Source: Steinernema hermaphroditum (taxonomy: Eukaryota > Nematoda > Chromadorea > Rhabditida > Steinernematidae). From it: a stretch of 64,000 nucleotides of DNA. The stretch is taken from the NCBI GenBank assembly GCA_030435675.1, contig CM059621.1, forward strand, positions 11,718,001 to 11,782,000, given 5' to 3'. Below, piece by piece: positions 12,020 through 24,189 of the stretch. The notes beneath the pieces are model-generated. The model was not told where the DNA came from. It did not search any database and was given only the letters and a program-made list of their open reading frames with translations. Made by a program: the position numbers and the translations under genes. Each line of letters opens with the position of its first letter. Positions within the stretch are counted from its first letter, which is position 1.

Positions 12020-14138
12020 CTAACTCTCGAGGTATATTTCAATCCAGAGCGCGGCAATACTAACGTTGGTGCTGAGGATAGGAATGTACTTGGCAAAGAA
12101 GAGGTTCTGCATGGCTTCGGATGCCTTCAGATTTCGATTGACCAAGTCAAAGATTCGGACGAACTTCCCTATCCACTCGTGCACGCCCTCCATCCGAATC
12201 AGTTTCATCAGGAGATTCACGTGCTTCTCCCTCTCCTCGCTAATCAAGTCCCTGGCTCCTTCGCTCAGATTCGGAGCAGCCGAGTTCAAGGCGATAATCG
12301 CCTTCAGGATCGCGAAATGTTCCTCTCTGACGCCGATTCCCCTCAGGAAGGGAAGGATGCCCACTCGCGCAATCTTGGCGAGACCGTCGTACCTGAACAC
12401 AAAGTTCCTTGGGTAAGATAGGTTCAGTGCTGATCCTACTGGAAATAGGGCTGCGCGAGATTACGGTACCCATCTGGCTGGACGATCGTGTCGAAGTGAC
12501 CACGACAGAAGGAGTCGTAGGCGCCGTGGAACATCGAGATCTGGATGACCGTACCCTTCACGAGAGCCAGTTTGTCCCTCTCGCTGAGTCGTCGGAACAC
12601 GCTGAGCACCTTGAAGTACTCGATAGCGAGGATCGTGTCCAAGTAGGGCCACTGCTTGTGGCCTTTCTCCGCTAAAGTTTCGTCGAAAGTCACCCAATCT
12701 GGGGCTCTCGGAAAGCTCGACATAAGCTTCACAGCACAGCATGTTAGCACCAGACGACGAGACCCGCAATTTACCGTATAGCGATCGGCTTTGTTCAGGG
12801 CGCACGGCTGATAGAGAAAGTCCTTGATCCTCTTCGAGTTACCATAGGGGAAAAAGCTGGAGTAGCGGATGCGCTGGATTCTGTTCTCGATGTAGAGAAG
12901 ATTCTTCAGGTCAATGTCGAATTCGGCGAGGGGGCAAAGTACACCCTGGATGTTTCAAAGGTTAAAACAGAACAATAGTCTTCTGATTGATGATGTGGGC
13001 ATGGGGACATAATAAATAAATAAGAAAAAACGTGTGATTTAATCTTCTTAAATTTTTGATTAGAGGTACAATTAAAAATGAGACAAATTGGGGTTCAGCG
13101 ACATTTGAGTAGCTCGTTGAGCCAAAGTTTTTTCTTTTCTCTCATCATTAATTTCACGAGTGCGTCGTTGCTCTCGAGGGCCGCGTCAAATAAGGTACTG
13201 GTGTCACAGCTGAATCACAGTTGCCTCTTATGCTGAATCTAATTTTGGATCTCATTTTCACATGTGATCCCAGAATCTGACTCTAAATTAAACAATCGGT
13301 CAAACATGTAACGCTAAGCTCGGCGCGAGGCTAGTAGCAAACGGGGCGTAGGTGAGTACCTAGATAAGTGCCCATACGTGGTATATGGCCGTCAAAAAAA
13401 GATGAGGTATTTTTCTTTTTATTTCCTTTCTCACCGAGTTGGCCTCAATGATACAGTGAACAAATATACACTTAACGGCTAATAGTCAGATCGTAATCGG
13501 TCTGTTCTATGATGTTATGTACGTTAACATAAACTTACTGCTTTGAAAATCACCCGGTTGATATGTTGAGGACACATACGCTACATATTAAAATAGCGTT
13601 GTTGCATATATTGAAATTGCTTATTAGTTAAAAATTTGCGAAGAAAACCTGTTTCTAGAGTTCTAGTTTTCTGAGTTTTTCTCTAACACCTACCGTTGGA
13701 ATCTTTGAGTTCATCTTCTCTTCGTTTAACTGTTCCGTCGGCGTTCGACCGCTGATTGCTAAGCATCGCCGTCAGCAATCCAACAACGCCTAAGGGAACT
13801 TACTATTTGCCTTCATGCCTAGCTTTAAGCACTTTTGAAAGCGACAGGCTCGACAGGCCATATCCCCTAAAAGGAGGAAACACAGTGAAGTGGGCATTGG
13901 CTCTACCTCTTTCCACTCGGCAGTCTCCTGCTTGCAAGCACTTGTAGATAGTGCCCGCCATGACACAGCGTCGAAAGAAACTTTTGCAGCTGTTACAAGT
14001 GGGAACACCATAGTTACAGCACTTGGCCTTGTATCCGCACACAAGACAGTCGGTCGAGTTGAGGTCGATGGTGACTCGTTCCGCGGTCTCCTTGGCGCCG
14101 TCAAAGCAGTTCGGAGAGCAGACGCGAGGGGAAGTCAT
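12020..14138 (-). CDS. Nuclear hormone receptor NHR-1 (divergent nematode type)
   Basis: A ligand-regulated transcription factor by family. The DNA-binding domain is split over two exons by a 38-bp intron: exon 14,138-13,907 carries CLVCGYKAKCCNYG and the P-box CNSCKSFFRR; exon 13,866-13,804 carries CRACRFQKCLKLGMK. After a hinge intron of ~850 bp, ligand-binding-domain exons lie at 12,945-12,775 (IRYSSFFPYGNSKRI), 12,726-~12,440 (WPYLDTILAIEYFKVL, FHGAYDSFCRGHF, VQPDG) and ~12,405-12,020 (ILKAIIALNSAAPNLSEG, ending EIYLES). Eight zinc-ligating cysteines are present. I chose MTSPRV at 14,138; an upstream ATG at 14,207 is in frame, but ATTAG lies just before 14,138. The P-box Ser-Lys-Ser is not the usual Gly-Lys-Thr. 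The gene looks intact. Confidence 0.9.
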
Positions 14139-16700
14139 GTCACCTAATGAGGAAACGTACATAATCTCAGGCCACACTCGCTGTGAGTGTATGTCGTGTC
14201 TGCGCATAGGAAAACATTATTAAAATTAAACACACACACATGCTGCACGAAAGGGCTACTGACAAAGGAATCGATACGCACGCTGTCCTTACCTATGCAG
14301 GTCACACCTCGGGAAGTGAAATGTGGACTGGATGGGAGGAGTTAGACGAAGAGATAAACGAAGGCGTTTGGACTAAAACACCGCGGACGGGTTTGTATGA
14401 AACATGAGCTTGCTCTATGATATTGTACGACATAAGTGGGGAAATGGTGGTTCTAACCGAAAAAGAACAAGAACGGACCCTAGAAGGACCCCGGTCATTC
14501 AGCGCGGACGTTCAGGACTTGGTGTAAACCTTGAGATTATCTGGGAATAGGCTACGGTAATGTCCGACAGTTATGGCTATTCCTACCACTGAAGAGCTCG
14601 ATGCATCTAATGGCGTCCCCTCATGCGTTACTTTTGTGACTTCAAGTCAAACAGAAAAGAGCATCTATACGTTAAATTGTGTTCAACTCCGAAGTTTCAA
14701 TGAGCAACCAAAAAAGAACTTGATTCGTATGATTCTTTGACAATTGTCATAGGATCTTCATGGACAAAGACCCTGTGGTATTCAAGATGTTTAAGTCTCC
14801 GCGGTTTTGAGAATGTTTATCGGAGAATGAAAGGTCTTTTACTACAATGTTTCTGAAACATACCTATTCAAAAAACGCCTTAATCTTTTTGTTTGCGTTC
14901 GGATGGAGAAAATGTTTCATTCAAAGCAGAGTGATGTTTTCGTACGAGCGTGTTTTTCCGAGTAATCCCGTCGAAATGCACCCTGGAAAATGAAAATACA
15001 CAGGTGAAAATATATTTCAAATGTATATATCGTCCAACTTCCAGAAACAGAACTCTCTCCTTCTCGGGGCGGTTGCCGCAATGAGGGGGCTTCAGAGTTC
15101 GCATCTGCTTCAGAGATATGGGTCCGTGGTCCGGGAGTTGCGTCTTCGTCGGTGGTGGCATCATCAGAACGTCGGCGACTTTCGGGGTGATTTCTCATGC
15201 AACTGGATTCCTGGCGTCCGACATCTTGTTGTCAGCGGTGGTGGGACTACGGCCTCCGGGTGTCCCAATTCCCTCTAGAAGCCGACACAACTTTCACAGA
15301 GTTTTCCGTCGCTAATTCACTATTTTTTTCAGCTATGTCCCACTTCATCAGCTAAGGAATGAACAAAAGTGACACCTTCTTGTCCTTTTAATGACGTAGT
15401 CCTAGATGACTAGCTGTTTTAGTCCTTGCCTGGGATATACATAAATCTTGCATGAGGCGCCTGATTCTTAGATTATTTCAGTTGTTTGTTCCTCTTCTTA
15501 CCTTCTCAGGATGGGGCATGACCGGTTAAATGTATCAAGGTGTATCGTGTGTTCCGCATTGCGCCATAATACATACAACAACAAGTTTTGAAGCTTGCGA
15601 CGGCACATTCTGACAAAACACTATACATATGTCGCCACACACACAACAAAAAATATGTCGCTCGCCTGATAAATCGAGAAGTGAGGTTGAGTCGTGTTTG
15701 AAGCGTGACAGTTCACTTCGAGGCGAATCTCGTTGCCTCGCAGACGCTTTCTTCTACTCTTTCCCTCTGTATGCATCGATAATTCATTTGACGTTCATTA
15801 GATCTCGTTTTTATGACAAGATCCAAGTATCGTTATAACCTAAAGGTGAGCAGGATTTATGCAAGATGATCAATAAGTGTGCACCCGGAACGGCGAGAGT
15901 GTTCTTAATCATCTCTTTGTATCCTCCCAAAATGCAAACACTCATTAAGCATCACCTGTAGTCACATCGAGAACAACCAGAGAAACGTTCCCTACTCCGA
16001 CATCCTTCCGATTTCGTACCATATCCCAACTTCGCGCTCAATTAATATGTTGTCGTGTCTTTCTTCTCAAGAGGCGGAGCTGAACAGTTGAACCCGGCTG
16101 TCGTCATTTTTGTTTTTGCCGCCGCTATCGTATTGTTCGGTCGTCTGAAATACGCCAACTTGCGTATCCAGGCGACCGTTTTTTGATTGTTTTTGCAAAA
16201 CTGCTGCCTTGGATACTTCGAGATCTTTCGATTGGTACCAGTCTTTTAGATCAAAATACAAATTTGCGCACTTCTATTCAATCCTTATTCGACGTATAGA
16301 TTCCAGATTAAAATGCACTTCATAATGGTTTTCTCGAAAGTCTCGACTACCGATCACACGTGGACAGCTACATTTATGCGGCATCACCTGTAGGTAGTGG
16401 GGCTTGTGAAAACAATGCCTAAAAGGAAATCCTTTTTACTTTCCTTTCTTAGTCACCAGTGGCACTTAGAAGTATACTTAAGTTTTTGTGATTGAAATGA
16501 CTCAAGTTGGGAGTGGTCTCATGGCTTCATTTATGTGAGAAGCGAGAGCAATTTTGATTCAAAATGCACAGTTATTATCACTACCTGTATGGTCTACCTA
16601 AAAACTGTCAGGTCCCAACGAAGGCGACGATCAGAATAATATAAATCACTTTACATGCAGAGTCATTTTGCAAAGAAATTTTCGAAGCCCAGAACAAGGG
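14139..16700. other. Intergenic region 5' of NHR-1
   Basis: This should hold the NHR-1 promoter. No gene is recognised. The only structured item is the second copy of the FLASDI-type repeat at 15,196-15,285. Several pyrimidine-rich tracts look like splice acceptors but are not attached to coding frames. Confidence 0.35.
15196..15285 (+). repeat. Dispersed ~50-bp motif, copy 2
   Basis: TTCCTGGCGTCCGACATCTT followed by GCGGTGGTGGGACTACG matches the reverse complement of 11,735-11,790. The match is about 50 bp; outside it the sequences are unrelated. It may be a remnant of a repeat or of an old coding exon. Confidence 0.45.
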
Positions 16701-16705
16701 GCTCT

Positions 16706-16885
16706 TTATTTGTATAATCGGAGGCAATCGGCCAGTTCGTCCGTTCGCTCCCTCAAAAATGAGTAGAGTGAGCGGTCGTTCTCGGCCGTCGCTTTTGGCG
16801 GAATGATCGCTCTGGCTCCCAGAAGGCTTGGAAGACCAGGGAGCCGTAGTTCGGCCGTTTCTCCAAGAAGCTCTTCATCGCCGCC
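16706..16885 (-). pseudogene. Coding-like fragment ending ENDRSLYSFLRERTDE...LYK-stop
   Basis: The minus strand has an open stretch of about 60 codons ending in TAA at 16,706-16,708, containing LPSLLGARAIIPPKATAEND and SLYSFLRERTDELADCLRLYK separated only by R. The same TAENDRSL-SF peptide in the same frame recurs at 19,128-19,225, where the upstream part holds a stop. Conservation of frame between two copies suggests both descend from a real 3' exon. No family is recognised, and no 5' exons are seen nearby. Confidence 0.35.
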
Positions 16886-19127
16886 CGCACCGCAACATGA
16901 AGCCGAAGTCCCTTTTAGCCAATTGGAAACATTGTGGTTAAGAGAACATGGTGATCTGGCTGGTTCATCCTTTTGAGATTAGCTCATATTGTGAGCCGCC
17001 AAAATCAAATGTGTAAGCCGCCAATCATAGCATAGGGTAAAAAGTCACCGTAGTAAACAAGGCGCCAATCTGTTTCACCCAAGTACACATTGCGAAAATA
17101 AAAGATAGTTACGAAGTGGCTGAAGAACTAGTAGCTTCGTAGAACAGCCAAATGATATATTGCAATTGGCTCTAAACAGAGACACAAGATACCTAAACGT
17201 AGGAGAGAGGATGTTCGGAATCCAACATTTGTCTAATATCCCTGTGGTATTTATCACGTGACGTTGGAGATTCCAACCATTTGTTTCGGCGATTTCCTTG
17301 AAAGATCACCTTGAACTTGATTTAAAATGCACAATAAAATGCTGTGAGCAGAATGAAGGTCTCAATCATGTTTGCCATTGAGAATGTAGTTGTGTGAGAA
17401 ACCGTAGGCTCCGTACTTCCACAAACATGTTTACTCTGCTCAGTGTAACTGAAGCCTCGTTAAGAAAGGATAGGAACGGCGTGAACTAGAAGGTCATTGT
17501 CTGCAAATATCTGTTGTTTTCAAAGGACATCTGCTGAGTATTTCTTCACGTTCAATAGTTAGTTAGTTAGATAGTTCAACACTAAAATTGGTTTTTCATC
17601 GGAGTGAACAGCGTTCGAACGATTTCCATTTCGTTGCAAGAAGGTGATGTCGAGGTAAAAGGGAGAAGAAGAAGTAGAGAAATAAAATTGTTTTTTCTTC
17701 TTTTCGTAGGAAAAGATTTCTCCTTCCGCCAAAGGGAAATCTTAAAGTACAAACCATTAAGAAGTTGCGATGGAATCCATTTCGACCATATCTGCGAAAA
17801 CGAATAAAATGATAGGTCATTTTGTCAGTCACCACGCCACTCAAATTTCGCTAACCTCTATGACCTCTATGATGCCCAGAATTCCTTCTGCTTTCAGGAA
17901 TGGATCTCTGCTTTTCCCCGATTCGTGTTCTTTCCCCAAATACCGTATACTCGAGCACATAATGGAAGAGCCGAGATGACGCAAATTGCGTTCCCAAACG
18001 AGTGCATAGCGACGATGTGCTCAACGAAGCGCTAAAATCTGTCAAGGATTCTGTTTTATAAGTGCGCCACATTCATCACTTGTGTGTCCACAGTATGACG
18101 TAAGAAAACGATGTTTTCCAAGGTCTTCTTTTTGTGCACCTTGTGAATCACTGTGTGCATATTTACTACACATCTACCATATGTCTTTGTCGTCCAATGC
18201 AACTTTGCTTAGCTTCGCCATCACTAGGTCAACACAGAGGCGAAAACAAGAGTTCCAGTCGGTGGATTAAAGACCCACACCACCACATTTCCACTTCCTT
18301 CCTCTGAACTTCCCGGAAGGATCACATGGTCTTTTATTCCATGTGCTCAATTAAGTCGGATCTCTTCCCGGAACGAGGGAGAGTGTCGACATAGCGCACA
18401 ATTTGTACGTTTGTTTGTTATGCTGATCTCTGGTTCAGTCTGCCGCAGCTTACGCCCATTGTTTTGGATTACGGATCTTTGGCGTAGAAATCTCCTACGT
18501 TGAAACAGAGACGCCTTGCATTCGTTTCGGTACTTTCCTCTTTGCTCAAACGGTCAGTTCTGTCTCTGGAAGGAGGTATCCAACGTCTCAAGGCTACTAC
18601 AGTCTGGTCTTTACTTTTGAAGATCGACGTGATAGACGTGCTTAGCTCCATGGACTCTTCGAATATCCGCACTTTTGAAATGAAATTCTCGAAATGTGGT
18701 TTCACATAATTTAATTATTGTGTCTACTACAGTTTAAAGCACGTTTCGCGTATCCGATTGTCTCCATAATCTTTGAGCTCCAGGTGCTCCCGAGATTACG
18801 GTACATAATAGGTAATAATGCATGGAGACGCTTTTCCTAATTACTTTCCAAGAATTCTCTTCGTGTTCGGTTCTCACGAAATGATTAGAAGGCATTGTGA
18901 CCCGAAGAGGCTATCATTTGCCGGGAATATTCGCATTGCCTCGAGGTCACTTTAGTCTGACAGTTAGGATGACCGGCCGTTTTATACGGTGCATACTGTT
19001 GTTTGGCAATCCGCCAAAAGATGTCCACACGGCAGAAAATTTTAAGGTTTGTAAAAACAAAATGTCATTAGAGTCTTTCATTTCCGTCGGTGGTGATCGA
19101 TCGGATCATTCGTTCGATATGCCATAA

Positions 19128-19225
19128 ATGAGTTAAGTGAGCGGTCGTTTTCGGCCGTCGTCGGTGATCGCCTTCAGAAGGCTTCTAGGAGACCCAACGT
19201 CTTGTCAAGAAGACCGCCCCCACTC
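19128..19225 (-). pseudogene. Second, decayed copy of the ENDRSL fragment
   Basis: Minus-strand translation gives PTTAENDRSLNSF, matching the 16.7-kb fragment. The shared DNA includes GAGCGGTCGTTTTCGGCCGT (plus strand) and an adjacent AGAAGGCTT block. An in-frame stop lies just upstream. A fainter AGAAGGCTTCTAGAAGGCC block occurs at 49,668-49,690. Confidence 0.35.
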
Positions 19226-19229
19226 TGCC

Positions 19230-21412
19230 CTCTTAATCCAAAGTTCACGCCGCCAGTCGCATCGGAGAGGGGACTAGAGAGGTCCGTTTTAATTGTAGGG
19301 GTCTCTTTCTAACGGCGCAGCCTGTGGCACCTTTGGAACATCGTGATCGAAAACGATGTGCAAATGTGCACTTGTTCTGAGGTTGTTGCGAGAAAGATTT
19401 CAGCAAAACTTTTGTGTACTTAGAGGGAAGAAGCGGACTTTTATTGAGTGATATGACAAAAAACTAAACTGAAATACTTTTAAACCTTTCTTTGCAATCG
19501 ATTTAATTTAACGGTTCGTGGGGGTTGCTCCAGTACTTACAATGAGAAACAAAGAGCATGAATGAAAAGGAAGTTGTGCATCTGACTCAGTGTTAGAAAA
19601 ATAGAGTACAACTTACAATCTTCAGGTGCCCGAGTTGTTTTTCCCACTTTGAGCAATTTTCTTCGTCGTTAGTCACACTACGTCATCTGCGTGGACAGTA
19701 TCGGATTATAAAGTAACCTCTGCTTCCTCGTTCATTCGAATCGGAAGCAGCGACCATCGTGTGATTCGATTCCGTCCCCACTGAAATCCACGTTGCCGAG
19801 CCAGAAAGCCCCTTGGTGCCCACGTTTTTTTCACACGTATTTACATCCTGCTGCACTCAGGCCTCCCACTTAATCGCTCCCCCCAAATCGAAAGAGATCG
19901 CCTCGCCGGAATCTCGTTTTTCCCCAACTGATTATTTTTTACGCTCCAAACATTTTGCCCAACGTCACTCGGCCAACTGGAATCCCCGCGTCCTTTTTGT
20001 TTTGTTTTCTCCCCGGTAACCGTTCTGTTTGTCCAAGCGCCTTTGTGTTTCGCCGTCTGGCCATACACACCGGTTCGAATTACCCCCATTCACTTGGAAA
20101 CCCCATTCCTCCCTCTCCGCTGCCCACTCTCTGACCGATCGCCGGCCTTCTGAAAGCACAGAACCCGGGTGCTGACGTGGTGGCAAGGAAACGTGTTTTT
20201 CGAGGCCGCCTCGGCCGCCACTTTCCCGCGGAGCCTTTTCTGTTTTGTCAGATCGATTTGTTGCATAACGAGCGCTGATTTTTCTGTCCCCGTCGGGACC
20301 CTTCGCGGTGGGACTTCGCTTATCGATTGCGCAGAGCTGATAATCCGCGGGCGGGATTCTCCCGCCGCCGCGACGGAACGCGATAGATTTCGAATTATTG
20401 TTATTGCCGTGAAGCGGCGTTAATTTCACGAAAACAAAGCGAAATCCTTCCCCTTTCGCCGAGTTCCGCGTAATCGCGTGACGCACGTCGGGAAAACCGG
20501 GAATTACTTGAATAACACGGCTTTCCTCTGAGCTTTTGGCACCTTCAAAGAATAAGTCGCTTTCGATGCTAAGCCACGGCTAACTCTTCTTGATCGCTCT
20601 TTGGAACCTTAAAGATCGCCACATACTACAAGGACGCTCTTTTGTTTTTGCTTGTTTCGCCCCGATAGGACGACCTCTTCCCGGTCCTTTCCACAAATAA
20701 CTCCAGGATTGCACACTTTCGAAAACGCGTGCTTACTTGAACCCATCTTTGTGACACTTTTTTTCCACATGACCTTATCTTTGATCTCTCCAAATCCATC
20801 AGAAGTATCTTGTGTCAAATTGCACTAAACTTTTCAAAGTTCGAAGTCAACGCACTCGAATAAAGTCTATTTTTGCGCACTTGCTGCTACACATTTTTTC
20901 CATTCAATTGCGGCGACAGCAGAACTTTAGCACTTTAATTCTTGACCTATTCCCCCCAGAACGACTCGTTTATATAAACACGGCGGGTTTCCAATTCGGT
21001 GTTTTGCTACCACGGCCAATTAGAGATCTTCCTGAACTTTATAGAAATTGTGAATTATCGCGACCTATTGCAACAGTCAGCTACCGTAACCCCGTCGGCT
21101 GTTTTTTGACCTCCATACGTCCGCTGGCAGAAACTCAAAGATCAGCTGGGCAAAACAGAGCCATAAGTAGACAACAGGTGTTTTTTAACCAGAGGCCGTG
21201 TTGGAGGTCGCCCCCGGGCATAGTTTGGTCTCTCGTGGTCCCTTTTCCGTCGCTTCGTCCTGCAAGAAGCGCCGCTTATCGTTTTCGCCTTCGATCAAAG
21301 ACCACTGACCTGACATCTTCGCGTCTTCTCCGTGCCGCGTCACGTGCACGCGTGTAATCCTATCAGTCGCCGTTTGCAACCTTCAAAAGTCCGTTCCAGC
21401 ACTGGGTTCCTC
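19230..21412. other. Intergenic region 5' of NHR-2
   Basis: No exon is supported. Bases 19.8-20.5 kb are pyrimidine-rich on the plus strand with many C/T runs. The region ends at the NHR-2 start and probably contains its promoter. Confidence 0.35.
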
Positions 21413-23684
21413 ATGGACTACTTCGCCTCCTCCTTCATACCTCAGCTCTCGGAGAAAGACCTTCTCCACTACCGCCTCTTCTATGGCGACTTGCAGGGCT
21501 CCATCAGCCAATGCGCCCTCCCGGACATTCAGGAATGTGGCACCAGTCCTCCGGCGTTCACGCAGGACACCTTCTTGAAGATAAAACAAGAGCCCGACTT
21601 CGACATGGGCGCCACAATCGTCGAAATGCCCGACAGTGGTAAGTGTCGCCGTTTTCGTCTTCATCCGTGCTTTGGCCGACGCAAATTCCAAGTTGTTTTC
21701 ATCTTTGAAACGTTTCCTTCTCTGACAACGGGTCTTTCAGATTCTGACACACAAACAACCTCTTCGTCACCGGTGACGGAGGGACGAAAGGTCGTCCAAT
21801 TTGCTGAAGACTGCGCGGTCTGCGGCGACAAGGCGACCGGATTCCACTACGACGTCGCCAGCTGCAACGGGTGCAAAACGTTCTTTAGACGGACCGTGGT
21901 CACCGGACGAAAGTTTGTTTGTCATAAGAATGGAGAGTGCTTGTTGGAACTGGACAAAAGTGAGTTGGTTTAGCGAGTGTGAAGGAGAGCACCTTTAAAC
22001 GATGTTAAGAAGATGTTTCTTTCGTTTAAGGATATCCGAAATTTAAAGCCAGATTGAAAAGTGATTTTATATGTTGACCGCTTAAGAATAGGGACGAAAT
22101 TCTAACTAAACATATCTTGTCACCTTTTCGTGTAGGGACATACTTAATTAAGGGACCTTTTTGGGTAGGGATATAGCCCATATTTTGGAACAATTCTTGT
22201 TTCCAGAGTTCTTAAGAATTCCACATTGACATCATATGACAATGTGGTTTTTGTTCTTTCGACGTAGCAATTTAGAACGATACAGTGTATACATTACAAC
22301 GCTCCCCAACCTACCTGAAGAAGGGTGCTCAAAATACGAATATACACCGGTTCACAATCAATTGAAGATGCGCCAGTCAAACTTTTGAGAATTCTGTAAA
22401 ACTTTATAACTAAGACTGTGTTACACAGTAGATTACAACTTGAGATGCACCTAGCAAAAAAAGCAACTCTTCCATTATTCTACGCCCGCTGAAAGAGTTT
22501 TTTTCAGCCAAACGATGTGCTTGTCGTGCATGTCGTTTCCAGCGTTGTGTCGACGTGGGAATGAATGCAAACGGTAAACCCCTTCATGCTAGATTGCTCC
22601 TCTATCTCCAACTTCAGCTATCCAATACACTCCGTCCACAAACCTGACTCTATCCATCGCTCGGAAGAAGTTGAAACGTCAATTCTCGACCACTTCGGGA
22701 ATCTCTTCCACGACAAGTCCGCTTCCCACAATCGACGGCGACATCCTCAAGCGTATCGGAGACGTTCTCCACGTCGAACTCAAGCATGACCGTTTGCGCC
22801 ACTCGACGTTTTGTCCCTTCGAAGTGCAATTGACCGTCGAGGACATTCTTCAGCAGCAGCCAGTGTTTGGCGAGGCTGACAGATATCCGGTACGCTCAGG
22901 TTGCCAAGGTGGTTGATGGTGAATGTGGCACTTACAGTTGGTCCAGAAGTGGCCGGTCAAGTTCATTGCTCCGTACAAGATGGAGTACAAGAATGCGGGA
23001 ATGAAGTTCTGGTTCTACCTCGACCTTTACCTCGCCGTCGAATACCTCAAGACCTTTAACAGCTTCAACATGCTCAGCACCAGCGACAAACTCATCCACG
23101 CAAAGCACATGGCCATGGCCACGACGGCCCTCTCCGCCAGCTACAACTCGTTTCTCAAGGGTGCCGATACGATAGTCTATCCCGATGGACACATTCCATT
23201 CTCGTCATTTCCATTGTGAGGGCATTTCCACTAGAACCACAGTAATTGCTCGTTTTCAGCCGTGTCGGACTGGAGGGAGTTCTGCAGAAAAGCGTCGTGA
23301 ATCCCGTGACAAAACTAAAGCTCGACAGCGTCCAATACGCCCTCATGAAGGCGATACTCGTCCTCAACGGAGGTGAGTCTTCACCTCGAGAGTCAAGCTA
23401 ATGAGTGCTTAGATGCCACCGGTATCTCCCAGGAAGGACGCGATCTGATCAACGCAGAACGCTCCCACTACTCGACCACCCTCCTCAAGTACCTCCAGAA
23501 TCGGATGGGCGGAGCCGAAGGCACCCAACAGTTCGGCAGAATCTGCCAGACGATCGTTCTCATCTCGCACTATGTGCAGAACCACCGTAACTACTTCACC
23601 ATGCGCCGTTTCAACTTTTTCCGCTCGGAGGAGTTGCCGCCTCCCTGCAGGCTGATCCAGCAGACCGTCGGACTGCTTCCGTGA
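21413..23684 (+). CDS. Nuclear hormone receptor NHR-2 (divergent nematode type)
   Basis: Exons read by frame and GT/AG: 21,413-21,638 (N-terminus with IKQEPDFD, a sumoylation-like motif), 21,741-21,959 (zinc finger 1: [16 protein letters not shown]-box [10 protein letters not shown]), 22,508-22,573 (finger 2: [17 protein letters not shown]), 22,618-22,889 (hinge and helix 1), 22,938-~23,215 ([28 protein letters not shown]), ~23,260-23,370, ~23,414-23,684 ([13 protein letters not shown]). A ~548-bp intron splits the two fingers; the others are mostly near 45 bp. The P-box is the common nematode supplementary type. An in-frame ATG at 21,332 would add 27 residues. A likely polyadenylation signal, AATAAATAAA, lies near 23,850. 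The gene looks intact. Confidence 0.92.
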
Positions 23685-23994
23685 AGCACGCCGTTTGCCC
23701 CATTCAGTCGCCGTTTACCTCTCCTTTCCCCAGATCTATATGTACAAACATTCGCGTGAATACTGTAAATATGTAGATTTTACTAGATGAGTCATAAGAA
23801 GTCTTTTGTGAAACGTGTTTCTTTCAGCTGTTGAGCCCACCGGGCAGAATAAATAAAATTGGGCAGTTTGAGCTCCACGTTAAGCTGAGCGATTCATTTT
23901 TTGTCGTTTATAGAGCGCCCTCTTCGGCCCATCTCACTGTCATCTGTACTTGTCCGTAATTGGCGATATCAAAGGAATTTACCTAGAAAAAGAA

Positions 23995-24186
23995 AAAGAG
24001 GTCGAAAATGGGACGAACTTCGCATATTCTACGAACAGTGGATTCAGCTTTTGCCCGAGGAGTAGGGTACGGCTATTCAGGCAAACGCTGAACACCTTGA
24101 AGTGAAATGGATGAAACCAATGCAAATAAACAATCATTACAAAAGTGACTCATTTTCAATGCTCCAATCCAATAGAAAAGTGGGTG
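23995..24186 (+). mobile_element. Mariner transposase C-terminal fragment
   Basis: Plus-strand translation gives RIFYEQWIQLLPEE, a stop, then GTAIQANAEHLEVKWMK. This is homologous to the C-terminus inside the 4.39-5.19 kb element and ends in a related TIR (CAATGCTCCAATCCAATA). No matching 5' terminus is seen, so it is a 5'-truncated, dead copy just downstream of NHR-2. Confidence 0.65.
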
Positions 24187-24189
24187 CAT

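Noticed and set aside
20812..21357. 181-codon frame upstream of NHR-2 as an extra N-terminal exon
   Set aside because: It ends before the NHR-2 start in another frame, has no phase-compatible donor that I can find, and shows no motif.
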